Below are positions 1-5,075 of a DNA stretch of 5,075 bases, piece after piece. The notes beneath the pieces are model-generated. The model did no database searches, was not told where the DNA came from, and saw only the letters and a program-made list of their open reading frames with translations. The position numbers were made by a program, and so were the translations under genes. Origin of the DNA: Chloroflexota bacterium (GTDB lineage Bacteria > Chloroflexota > Dehalococcoidia > Lucifugimonadales > UBA3495); NCBI GenBank assembly GCA_022562335.1, contig JADFPM010000202.1, positions 1-5,075 on the forward strand. Direction: 5' to 3'. How positions within the stretch are numbered: position 1 is the stretch's first letter; every line of letters starts with the position of its first letter.

Positions 1-57
1 GTAAAACGTCTCTCTTTAGGCGGGGCCGTGGTCATGTGGGGCACCAAAGTGGGTTGA
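1..57 (+). CDS. Possible C-terminal tail of an upstream gene (partial)
   Basis: The first forward frame is open from the window edge to a TGA at 55-57 and would encode 18 residues (VKRLSLGGAVVMWGTKVG). The stop lies 32 bases before the favoured ATG of the next gene, a normal operon spacing. That is the only support: the stretch is too short to recognise a family. The frame of the downstream membrane protein is also open to the left edge, so this tail may be spurious. Confidence 0.25.
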   Translation, partial: VKRLSLGGAVVMWGTKVG

Positions 58-89
58 CCGAGCCCATCGGTCAGCAAGGACGGCATCGA

Positions 90-830
90 ATGGCGACGGG
101 AAAAAGCCCTGCGTTTTACGCCCTGCCGGGCACCAAGGGATGGCAGGACTATCTGAACCTGCTTCATGTGCCATACACGCTGTGGCACTTGAGTTATGTG
201 GTCCTGGGCGCCGCCATCTCCCCGGCCGTCCACTTGGACCGGTTGTTGGGCACATTGCTGGCGTTTTTCCTGGCGGTGGGGATAGCGTCTCATTGTCTTG
301 ACGAGTTGAATGACCGTCCGCTAGGCACCAAAATTCCGTCGGTGGTGCTGGTTTCCCTGGCCGTCGTATCCCTGGCAGGCGCCGTGGCCTTGGGTGTCGT
401 GGCCGGTATCGCGGGATCACCTTGGATGTTCGCTTTTGTCGCTTTCGGCGGATTCATCGTGGTTTTCTACAATCTGGGTATCTGGCACAACCGGTTTCAC
501 ACCGACCTCTGGTTCGCGTTCTCGTGGGGGGCGTTCCCGGTTCTCACGTCCTATTGGGTCAATGCCTCACGCCTGGACGTTTCGGCCGTGCTGCTGGCGG
601 TGGGGTGCTTCTTCCTGACCTTGGCCCAACGTACGCTAAGCACCCCGGTAAGGACCATCCGGCGGAAGGCCATCAATGTGGAGGGCTTTATCGAACTGGC
701 CAACGGCGAACGGCTAAACCTGGACCGCGAAAGGATCATCTCGGTGCCGGAGCGGGCCCTGGTTTTGTTGGGAGCCGCGATCGTGGTGCTGGCGGCGGGC
801 TTTTTGACGTTCCGGCTTCAAATCCAGTAG
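90..830 (+). CDS. UbiA-like polytopic membrane protein, degenerate or unusual
   Basis: This gene encodes a 246-aa integral membrane protein with about seven hydrophobic segments (roughly residues 30-47, 52-70, 84-108, 113-130, 140-157, 163-180 and 223-241). After the second segment lies D71-E-L-N-D75-R-P-L-G-T. This resembles the first Asp-rich motif (DxxxD followed by R and P) with which UbiA-superfamily prenyltransferases bind the magnesium-diphosphate of the isoprenoid donor. The second Asp-rich motif expected in a later cytosolic loop is not visible. The corresponding loop (181-222) is basic then acidic (RTLSTPVRTIRRK, later NLDRERI) and lacks DxxxD. Family membership is therefore inferred, and prenyltransferase activity is doubtful. 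The ATG at 90 is preferred because AAGGA (76-80) sits nine bases upstream. An in-frame GTG at 36 would add 18 polar residues without a good ribosome site. Length is a little short for UbiA proteins (usually about 280-300 aa). The substrate is unknown, and the neighbours do not suggest a quinone or lipid pathway. Confidence 0.85.
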   Translation: MATGKSPAFYALPGTKGWQDYLNLLHVPYTLWHLSYVVLGAAISPAVHLDRLLGTLLAFFLAVGIASHCLDELNDRPLGTKIPSVVLVSLAVVSLAGAVALGVVAGIAGSPWMFAFVAFGGFIVVFYNLGIWHNRFHTDLWFAFSWGAFPVLTSYWVNASRLDVSAVLLAVGCFFLTLAQRTLSTPVRTIRRKAINVEGFIELANGERLNLDRERIISVPERALVLLGAAIVVLAAGFLTFRLQIQ

Positions 831-1003
831 CGAAGACCGCGTGTGTTTTTCGCTCACCTCGACATGAATGTCATCGACTTGTCACGGCGTGGCCGCCGAT
901 ATGTCCAAATTGGATCTGGTAGCCGGGTCTTTCGGCTTGGCAAGTGTGCCTGACCGGCCTGGCTCGTGACGAAATTGGGCGATGGGTTGGGTGCTTTCCT
1001 TCG
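831..1003. other. Intergenic region after the membrane protein gene
   Basis: I see no convincing gene here. There is a weak inverted repeat around the stop of the previous gene (AGCGAA 829-834 with TTCGCT 849-854, with a T5 run at 846-850 inside it). A GACAT/ATGTC dyad lies at 861-872, and a CGGCG-TGGC-CGCCG hairpin at 885-898. None is followed by a T-tract on the forward strand, so no intrinsic terminator can be called. The next element is the rplS promoter. Confidence 0.5.
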
Positions 1004-1032
1004 TTGAACTAGCTGGCATAATCGTTTATACT
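1004..1032 (+). promoter_or_regulatory. Sigma70-type promoter for rplS(-priA)
   Basis: A -35 hexamer TTGAAC (1004-1009, 4 of 6 matches to TTGACA) and a -10 hexamer TATACT (1027-1032, 5 of 6 matches to TATAAT) are separated by exactly 17 bases. Transcription would be expected to start near 1039, leaving a leader of about 90 bases before the rplS ATG at 1129. The start site falls at the foot of the hairpin described next. The call rests on consensus match and spacing only. Confidence 0.65.
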
Positions 1033-1037
1033 CGACG

Positions 1038-1071
1038 GGCATAAGGTCACTGGTTTGAGTCCAGTACCGCC
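1038..1071 (+). promoter_or_regulatory. rplS leader hairpin resembling a tRNA T-arm
   Basis: The core is a perfect 5-bp stem, ACTGG (1049-1053) with CCAGT (1061-1065), closing a 7-base loop TTTGAGT. It extends outward by GGT (1045-1047) with ACC (1066-1068) across a bulged C, and by GGC (1038-1040) with GCC (1069-1071) across an ATAA bulge. A 5-bp stem with a TTYGANT-type 7-base loop, preceded by AGGTC and followed by ACCGCCA, is the layout of a tRNA variable loop, T-arm and acceptor strand. No matching 5' acceptor strand or D-arm can be found upstream, so this is not an intact tRNA gene. Being just after the predicted start site, it could act as a ribosomal-protein autoregulatory leader, a 5' stabilising hairpin, or be a tRNA 3' remnant such as an old integration site. 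Confidence 0.45.
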
Positions 1072-1128
1072 ATCATTCGATCCCCGGTGGCCCAGCAATC
1101 ATTTGAGATTTCAGGCAGGCAACAATTC

Positions 1129-1509
1129 ATGGACGCCGCGCAACTGCTAAAAACCGAACGCAACCCCAATATCCCGGACTTCGGTCCCGGCGATTCCGTA
1201 AAGGTCAATTTCCGGATCCGCGAAGGAGACCGGGAGAGGATCCAGGTGTTCCAGGGCGTTGTCATCCGCCTTCAGAACGGCAACGGACCCGCCGCGAACT
1301 TCACCGTCAGAAGGATTTCCGGCGGCATCGGCATAGAGAGGATATTCCCCTTCTATTCCCCCCTGGTAGAGTCTGTGGAAGTGACCCGGCAGGGTTCGGT
1401 GCGGCGGGCAAAGCTGTATTACCTGCGTGGTCTACAGGGCCGGGCAGCCCGGATCAAGGAAAAGGCCAGGCCGCGGCCGCAACGGGCGCAACCTGCCGAT
1501 CAAGGCTAG
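1129..1509 (+). CDS. rplS: 50S ribosomal protein L19
   Basis: This encodes bacterial ribosomal protein L19 (bL19), a large-subunit protein at the interface with the small subunit. Starting at ATG 1129 the product is 126 aa, against about 115 in E. coli. It follows the family pattern throughout: an N-terminal helix (MDAAQLLKTERNPNIPDF), then GPGDSVKV, an EGDRERIQVFQGVVI strand pair, FTVRRISGGIGIERIFP, SPLVESVEV, and the basic signature RRAKLYYLRGLQGRAARIKEK. A further basic, Pro/Gln-rich tail of about 13 residues follows, where E. coli L19 ends. The ATG aligns with the E. coli N-terminus and has a weak AGGCAGG site at 1113-1119. An in-frame GTG at 1087 would add 14 residues but has no ribosome site and shortens the leader to about 48 bases. 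The usual partners rpsP, rimM and trmD are absent immediately upstream. Expression is probably driven by the promoter at 1004-1032. Confidence 0.97.
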   Translation: MDAAQLLKTERNPNIPDFGPGDSVKVNFRIREGDRERIQVFQGVVIRLQNGNGPAANFTVRRISGGIGIERIFPFYSPLVESVEVTRQGSVRRAKLYYLRGLQGRAARIKEKARPRPQRAQPADQG

Positions 1510-1548
1510 GCAGGCGCCCCTGGCGCTTCCGGCCCCTCCCAGCCTGAT
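1499..1548 (+). repeat. Nested inverted repeat spanning the rplS stop codon
   Basis: ATCAAGGCT (1499-1507) can pair with AGCCTGAT (1541-1548), leaving one bulged A. Inside it GCGCC (1514-1518) pairs with GGCGC (1522-1526) around a CCT loop. No T-run follows, so it is not a standard intrinsic terminator. It could partially reduce read-through or protect the rplS message, letting rplS be expressed above priA. In such GC-rich DNA a chance structure is also possible. Confidence 0.3.
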
Positions 1549-1605
1549 TCATCGCCCGGAATCTGGATCATCGATCCGGAAACATCTCGAAAAGGCCCTG
1601 GCGCC

Positions 1606-4098
1606 ATGTCCTATGTAGAAGTGGCGGTGGATGCCCCGGTGGGGCCGGGCCGCACCTTTTCCTACAGCATTCCCCAGCATATGTCTCTGGAACCGGGCCA
1701 GTTGGTCTGGGTTCCTTTTGGCCGCCGGATCCTCCAGGGTGTGGTGATGAACCTGGCCGATGTTCCCCAGGTAGAGGTCACCAGGGACGTCCTCCAGGCG
1801 GTAGAACCCTCCCCAGTCCTCAGTCCATCCCATCTGCAACTGGCCCTATGGTTAAGCCGGTATTATCTCTGCTCGTTGTTCTCCGCTGTTGGGTTGATGC
1901 TTCCCCCCGGATTTGAAGCCAGGGTCCGGTCCCGCATCACTTTGCTCTCCGGAGCCGCCACCGATGGCCAAGCCGGCGAGACGCTGCGTCCCCAGTCTCA
2001 AGAGGCCCTGGAGTCATTGGCTGGCAAGACAGGCCTGAGCGAAGCCGAATTCGTAAAGCTTTTGGGCAGGTCCGGAGAGCGGGAGCTTGCCAGGCTGATC
2101 GATAAAGGATACGTCAGCCGGCTGGTGGACTTGCCCCGGCCCCTGATCTCCCCCAAGTACCGGTGTTTTTTGATTCCGGCGGCACCTGCCAACGGGCAGT
2201 CCCCAGGCATGGAAAAGGAAGGAAACGTTCCCTCAAGGCAACTGGCCCTTTTAGCGGCGGTCCGCTCCAGCGATGAACCTTATCCCGCGTCTTCAGCCAA
2301 CAAGGTCTTTGGCCATGGCGTCGCCCGGTCGCTGGTGGATAAGGGGCTGCTGGCCATGGATTGGGTGCGCGAAGATATCGCGCCGTACCTGACGTCGGGC
2401 CAAACTTCGGGCCAAACTTCCGGCGAACAGGAAACTGACCTTCAGGGTTCCTCATTGACCCTCACCGCCGAACAGGCCGGCGCCCTTGACCGGATCCAAA
2501 CCGTCCTGAACGACCCGTCGCTCACGCCGCGAAGTTTTTTGCTGCATGGGGTAACCGGCAGCGGCAAGACCGAGGTCTACCTGCGGGCGATCCAGACGGT
2601 GGTGGACCGGGGCGATCAGGCCATATTCCTGGTGCCCGAGATATCCCTCACCCCCCAGACGCTGGAACGGGTCAACCAGCGGTTTCCCGGGAGGGTGGCC
2701 GTGCTCCACAGCGGGCTCACCCAGCGGCAAAAATTCGACCGGTGGTGGGAGATTCGAGCAGGGGCCTACGACGTGGTGGTGGGACCCAGAAGTTCCCTCT
2801 TTGCGCCGCTCCCCCGGCTGGGTCTGATAGTGATCGACGAAGAGCACGAATGGACCTATAAGCAGGAAGAGTCACATCCCCTTTACCACGCCCGGTCGGC
2901 GGCCTTGGAGCTGTCCCGGCTGACCGGGGCGGTGGTGCTGATGGGAAGCGCGACGCCCGACGTTGAGACCTACCATCACGCCCGGCGCGGCGGGCACCGG
3001 TTGTTGGAATTGCCCCGGCGCATCCGGAACCTGGAGCGGGACGAAAACCTGGCCCCGGGCGCTGATCAAGAACTGGCCCAGGTCGAGATCTGTGACATGC
3101 GCCAGGAATTGCGCGAAGGCAACCGGAGCATTTTCAGCGTCAAGCTGGCCGGCTACATCGAAGATTGTCTTAGGCAAAACCAACAGACCATCCTTTTCTT
3201 GAACCGGCGGGGCAGCACGCCCATCGTCCAGTGCCGTGACTGTGGACACGTGGCCACGTGCAGCCGGTGTTCGGTCTCGCTGACCTACCATTCGGCGGAC
3301 TCCCGCCTGGTGTGTCACCGTTGCAACCGCCGCGGCCGCATGCCCCGGCAGTGCCGCCAGTGTGGCGGTGGCCACATCCGCCAGCTGGGCATCGGCACCC
3401 AGAGGGTGGTGGACGCGGTGGTGGAGCGGTTCCCGGGGGTTAGGGTGGACCGGTGGGACGCCGATACAACACGCTCTGGCACGGGCCCCGGCGACGTGAT
3501 GGCCCGGCTCACCAGCGGCGAGACTCAGGTCCTGGTGGGAACGCAGATGGTGGCCAAGGGATTGGACATACCCAACGTGACCTTGGTGGGCGTGATCCTG
3601 GCGGACGTGGGCCTGTTTGTGCCCGACTTCCGGTCGGGCGAACGCAACTTTGGCTTGCTGTGCCAGGTTGCCGGCCGGGCCGGCCGGGGAGTTGAACCGG
3701 GAAGGGTGGTGATCCAGACCTACCGTCCCAACCATTACGCCGTGGTTGCGGCGGCGGCTCAAGACTACGCCTCCCTGTTCGACCAGGAGATAAAGGCCCG
3801 CTATGAGATGGGCAACCCGCCCTACAACCGGTTGGCCCACCTGGTATGGCAGGACATCAACGATGGTGTTTGCCAGCGGCGGGCGGCAAACATGGCCCGC
3901 CAGCTGCGCCAGGAAGCCTACGCCCAGGGTTTGACCGACGTGCAGGTCATCGGACCGGCTCCGGGTATTCCGGCCCGGCTCAGGGGCAAACACCGGTGGC
4001 ACCTTTTGATCCGGGGCCGCAACCTCCACCGTTTTTTAGAAGGGGTCCAGTTATCGCCGGGCTGCACCATCGACATGGACCCGGTCCACGTACTGTAG
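1606..4098 (+). CDS. priA: Primosomal protein N' (PriA replication-restart helicase)
   Basis: PriA is a cytoplasmic superfamily 2 DNA helicase that recognises abandoned replication forks and helps reload the replicative helicase. The 830-aa product appears complete. The N-terminal fork 3'-end-binding domain (about 1-105) is followed by a winged-helix segment (about 143-182). The helicase core has Walker A GVTGSGKT (315-322), DEEH (411-414) and GSATP (447-451). Motif V is GTQMVAKGLD (645-654) and motif VI QVAGRAGR (687-694). Eight zinc-binding cysteines (543, 546, 552, 555, 570, 573, 583, 586) have exactly the spacing of E. coli PriA. The C-terminal domain ends in IDMDPVHVL, like the family end. 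Length exceeds the E. coli protein (732 aa), mostly ahead of the helicase core, where a low-complexity TSGQ repeat lies at 263-274. ATG 1606 begins the conserved N-terminus and has AAAAGG at 1590-1595. The gene follows rplS by 96 bases without a clear terminator or promoter, so co-transcription is likely. Confidence 0.98.
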   Translation: MSYVEVAVDAPVGPGRTFSYSIPQHMSLEPGQLVWVPFGRRILQGVVMNLADVPQVEVTRDVLQAVEPSPVLSPSHLQLALWLSRYYLCSLFSAVGLMLPPGFEARVRSRITLLSGAATDGQAGETLRPQSQEALESLAGKTGLSEAEFVKLLGRSGERELARLIDKGYVSRLVDLPRPLISPKYRCFLIPAAPANGQSPGMEKEGNVPSRQLALLAAVRSSDEPYPASSANKVFGHGVARSLVDKGLLAMDWVREDIAPYLTSGQTSGQTSGEQETDLQGSSLTLTAEQAGALDRIQTVLNDPSLTPRSFLLHGVTGSGKTEVYLRAIQTVVDRGDQAIFLVPEISLTPQTLERVNQRFPGRVAVLHSGLTQRQKFDRWWEIRAGAYDVVVGPRSSLFAPLPRLGLIVIDEEHEWTYKQEESHPLYHARSAALELSRLTGAVVLMGSATPDVETYHHARRGGHRLLELPRRIRNLERDENLAPGADQELAQVEICDMRQELREGNRSIFSVKLAGYIEDCLRQNQQTILFLNRRGSTPIVQCRDCGHVATCSRCSVSLTYHSADSRLVCHRCNRRGRMPRQCRQCGGGHIRQLGIGTQRVVDAVVERFPGVRVDRWDADTTRSGTGPGDVMARLTSGETQVLVGTQMVAKGLDIPNVTLVGVILADVGLFVPDFRSGERNFGLLCQVAGRAGRGVEPGRVVIQTYRPNHYAVVAAAAQDYASLFDQEIKARYEMGNPPYNRLAHLVWQDINDGVCQRRAANMARQLRQEAYAQGLTDVQVIGPAPGIPARLRGKHRWHLLIRGRNLHRFLEGVQLSPGCTIDMDPVHVL
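2392..2427 (+). repeat. Three 12-bp tandem repeats inside priA
   Basis: Units ACGTCGGGCCAA (2392-2403), ACTTCGGGCCAA (2404-2415) and ACTTCCGGCGAA (2416-2427) encode TSGQ-TSGQ-TSGE, residues 263-274 of PriA. The repeat keeps the frame and lies in the linker between the winged-helix part and the helicase core (Walker A starts at residue 315). Such a repeat can change copy number by slippage without harming the fold, so it is a likely length-variable site between strains. Confidence 0.85.
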
Positions 4099-4375
4099 GC
4101 TGGCTTTACGCCACATCCCCCCGGTCAGTCCCAGTCCCCACCGCAAAGCCGAACCGGCCGCCTTGTTCTCCGGCGGCTGCGCTTACGTACCTATGATCCC
4201 CATGATTCAGCCGGTGTTTGAGGCCGGGATCGGACCCGAATGAATATTCCGGCCGGTCCGCCAGTCTCGGAGTGAACGGGGGAGTAAAAATTCTCATGCA
4301 CATCACGTGGCAGAATATCGATGTATTTTCCGCGCGGCGCGAGCGTGGATCGAACCTGCGGCGAACAGGGACTAT
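4099..4375. other. Intergenic region after priA, no convincing gene
   Basis: No open frame here resembles a protein. It holds a GC-rich hairpin, GCCGCC (4157-4162) with GGCGGC (4172-4177) around a 9-base loop, extendable by a G-U and a C-G pair. It has no T-tract, so it is only a possible Rho-type or weak terminator for priA. Further on GGCCGG (4222-4227) matches CCGGCC (4249-4254), CGGACC (4231-4236) matches GGTCCG (4255-4260), and GAATATTC (4242-4249) is a palindrome, so several exclusive folds are possible. The usual bacterial neighbours of priA in many genomes (def, fmt) are not here. Confidence 0.5.
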
Positions 4376-4388
4376 GTTCTATAACTAA
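4296..4388 (+). CDS. Doubtful 30-aa small ORF ending in the palindrome
   Basis: An ATG at 4296 preceded by GGGGGAG (4278-4284, eleven-base spacer) opens a 30-codon frame: MHITWQNIDVFSARR followed by ERGSNLRRTGTMFYN. It stops at a TAA (4386-4388) inside the first unit of the 13-bp repeat. The purine-rich site is the only reason to list it. The peptide is basic, has no membrane segment or known motif, and ORFs of this length are common by chance. It could be a leader peptide for the downstream gene, but nothing in its composition supports attenuation. Confidence 0.15.
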   Translation: MHITWQNIDVFSARRERGSNLRRTGTMFYN

Positions 4389-4414
4389 GTTCTAGAACTT
4401 AGTTATAGAACTTA
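4376..4414. repeat. 36-bp perfect palindrome built of three 13-bp repeats
   Basis: Bases 4376-4411 form a perfect inverted repeat centred between 4393 and 4394. The same stretch reads as three direct 13-bp units: GTTCTATAACTAA (4376-4388), GTTCTAGAACTTA (4389-4401) and GTTATAGAACTTA (4402-4414). The middle unit contains the perfect 10-bp dyad GTTCTAGAAC, and the first and third are mirror variants of each other. It is strikingly AT-rich in a GC-rich contig. Neither strand has a T-tract after it, so it is not a classical terminator. It lies 111-160 bases before the FG-GAP gene start, so a multi-site operator for that gene is possible. A site-specific recombination or transposition scar, or an assembly junction, are alternatives. 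Confidence 0.9.
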
Positions 4415-4416
4415 AC

Positions 4417-4441
4417 GTCTAGACATGTTCGGACTGTTCGG
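4417..4441. repeat. Small palindrome and 7-bp direct repeat upstream of FG-GAP gene
   Basis: GTCTAGAC (4417-4424) is an 8-bp palindrome immediately right of the large one. It is followed by TGTTCGG (4426-4432) repeated at 4435-4441, with start points nine bases apart. Together with the 36-bp palindrome this makes 4376-4441 a dense block of symmetric elements in the upstream region of the FG-GAP gene. An AT-rich ATATATACC stretch (4459-4467) just downstream might serve as a -10 region, but no good -35 accompanies it. Confidence 0.4.
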
Positions 4442-4536
4442 GTAGATTCAGTTTGCCGATATATACCATTGGCCAAGCCGGGTCTGAAAGCAGGCCCGGT
4501 GAGCCTTTCCGCCAGTGCAACTCTATGAGCGTGGTG

Positions 4537-5075
4537 ATGAGTTTGAAGAAGATAACGTTCTTTTCAGTCATTGTAATTGCGATGCTACTTTTGTCGCTCG
4601 CGGCGGTTAACATCGCCAGCGCAGGGCATACTCCCCAGGTTATTGACTTGGCAGTGGACCCGGCCGACCTCACTGTCCTTGGCGAATCCACTTCTCAGTT
4701 GACCCGGAGCGCAATAGCGTCGGGAGATTTCAACAACGATGGTTTCGACGACCTGCTGCTAGGCGCTTTGATGGTCTCGCAGGGCTCTACGACGCAAGCG
4801 GGCGAGGCTTACGTAGTTTTCGGCGGACCGGGCGCAACGGGCGTCATCGATCTGCAAGCGGATGAAGAGGACCTCCGCGTGTTGGGCACTGGATCCACTG
4901 GCCATTTAGGCGCGGCGGGAGCGGCTGGAGACCTCAATAACGATGGGGTCGACGACTTGATCATCGCTTCTGACCACAAGGTGTACGTGATCTTCGGCAT
5001 TGACGTGGATGATGGCGGGATCGGCGGGACCATCGATCTGGGAACACACCCCGCAGGTGTCACCATATCGGCGGA
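4537..5075 (+). CDS. Secreted FG-GAP (integrin-alpha-like beta-propeller) protein, 5' part
   Basis: The frame runs off the right edge, so only the first 179 residues are present. It starts with a classical signal peptide: MSLKK, a hydrophobic core (about 8-24) and A27-S-A29 as the likely cleavage site. The mature part carries FG-GAP repeats of the kind that make a beta-propeller. One has GDFNNDGFDDLLLGA (63-77) leading to AYVVFGG (91-97). The other has GDLNNDGVDDLIIAS (131-145) leading to VYVIFG (149-154). The DxNxDGxxD loops (64-72, 132-140) are the calcium sites of this family. The protein is therefore expected outside the cytoplasmic membrane, perhaps in adhesion, matrix binding or as part of a larger repeat protein; its partner is unknown. 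ATG 4537 gives the best signal peptide. An in-frame ATG at 4525 adds four residues (MSVV) and is equally possible, since neither has a clear Shine-Dalgarno site. The gene is not linked to priA by function. Confidence 0.9.
   Translation, partial: MSLKKITFFSVIVIAMLLLSLAAVNIASAGHTPQVIDLAVDPADLTVLGESTSQLTRSAIASGDFNNDGFDDLLLGALMVSQGSTTQAGEAYVVFGGPGATGVIDLQADEEDLRVLGTGSTGHLGAAGAAGDLNNDGVDDLIIASDHKVYVIFGIDVDDGGIGGTIDLGTHPAGVTISA

Noticed and set aside
854..1042. 62-codon reverse-strand frame in the rplS upstream gap
   Set aside because: It has no recognisable motif or ribosome site and overlaps the forward promoter.
1001..1074. Complete tRNA gene ending at the T-arm-like hairpin
   Set aside because: A 17-base TATAC/GCATA arm can be drawn at 1027-1043, but it has a mismatch and C instead of T at the base before the anticodon. 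The seven bases at 1001-1007 do not pair with ACCGCCA. The same bases make a well-spaced promoter.
2872..4029. Long open frame of 385 codons on the reverse strand
   Set aside because: It lies entirely opposite priA, whose motifs and cysteine spacing are beyond doubt. Its translation is rich in His, Val, Gly and Ala in the way expected from an antisense shadow of GC-rich coding DNA.
4106..4306. 66-codon reverse-strand frame after priA
   Set aside because: Its composition is not protein-like beyond chance, there is no domain, and it overlaps several inverted repeats in a non-coding gap.
4334..4366. Reverse-strand GGTTCGATCC, resembling a tRNA T-loop
   Set aside because: The flanking bases do not form a 5-bp T-stem (only about three of five pairs), and no acceptor, D or anticodon arms can be placed around it.
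4376..4411. Palindrome as an intrinsic terminator
   Set aside because: The stem is AT-rich and neither strand has a run of T after it.
4376..4411. Palindrome as a LexA/SOS box or CIRCE element
   Set aside because: The dyad is GTTC-TA-GAAC, with half-sites in the opposite orientation to GAAC-N4-GTTC, and there is no TTAGCACTC-type half-site.

Overview
The window (about 5.1 kb, GC-rich except for one AT-rich patch near 4370-4420) looks like bacterial chromosome with ordinary, compact, all-forward gene order. No phage, CRISPR or transposase gene is visible. The lineage cannot be fixed from the sequence alone. The aspartate-motif style of the first membrane protein and the rplS-priA pairing would fit a Chloroflexota (Dehalococcoidia/SAR202-like) genome, but this is a low-confidence inference.

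Layout: (1) 1-57 may hold the last codons of an upstream gene. (2) 90-830 encodes a polytopic membrane protein that resembles the UbiA prenyltransferase superfamily but shows only the first of its two aspartate motifs. (3) 831-1128 is a regulatory gap with a good sigma70-type promoter (1004-1032), followed by a leader hairpin that closely resembles the T-arm and 3' end of a tRNA. (4) 1129-1509 is rplS (ribosomal protein L19). (5) 1606-4098 is a complete priA (replication-restart helicase, 830 aa), 96 bp downstream and probably co-transcribed. (6) 4099-4524 is a 426-bp gap with GC-rich inverted repeats, a doubtful 30-aa ORF, and a 36-bp perfect palindrome that is also three 13-bp tandem repeats. 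(7) From about 4537 to the right edge lies the 5' part of a secreted FG-GAP (integrin-alpha-like beta-propeller) protein with a signal peptide and two calcium-loop motifs.

rplS and priA are housekeeping genes (translation and replication restart) and probably share the promoter at 1004-1032. The membrane protein lies upstream of that promoter and is a separate unit. The FG-GAP gene belongs to a separate, accessory part of the genome, and the palindrome sits between it and priA. I did not find a convincing new multi-gene system. The two signals most worth checking are the palindrome/triple repeat at 4376-4414 and the tRNA-like hairpin in the rplS leader.
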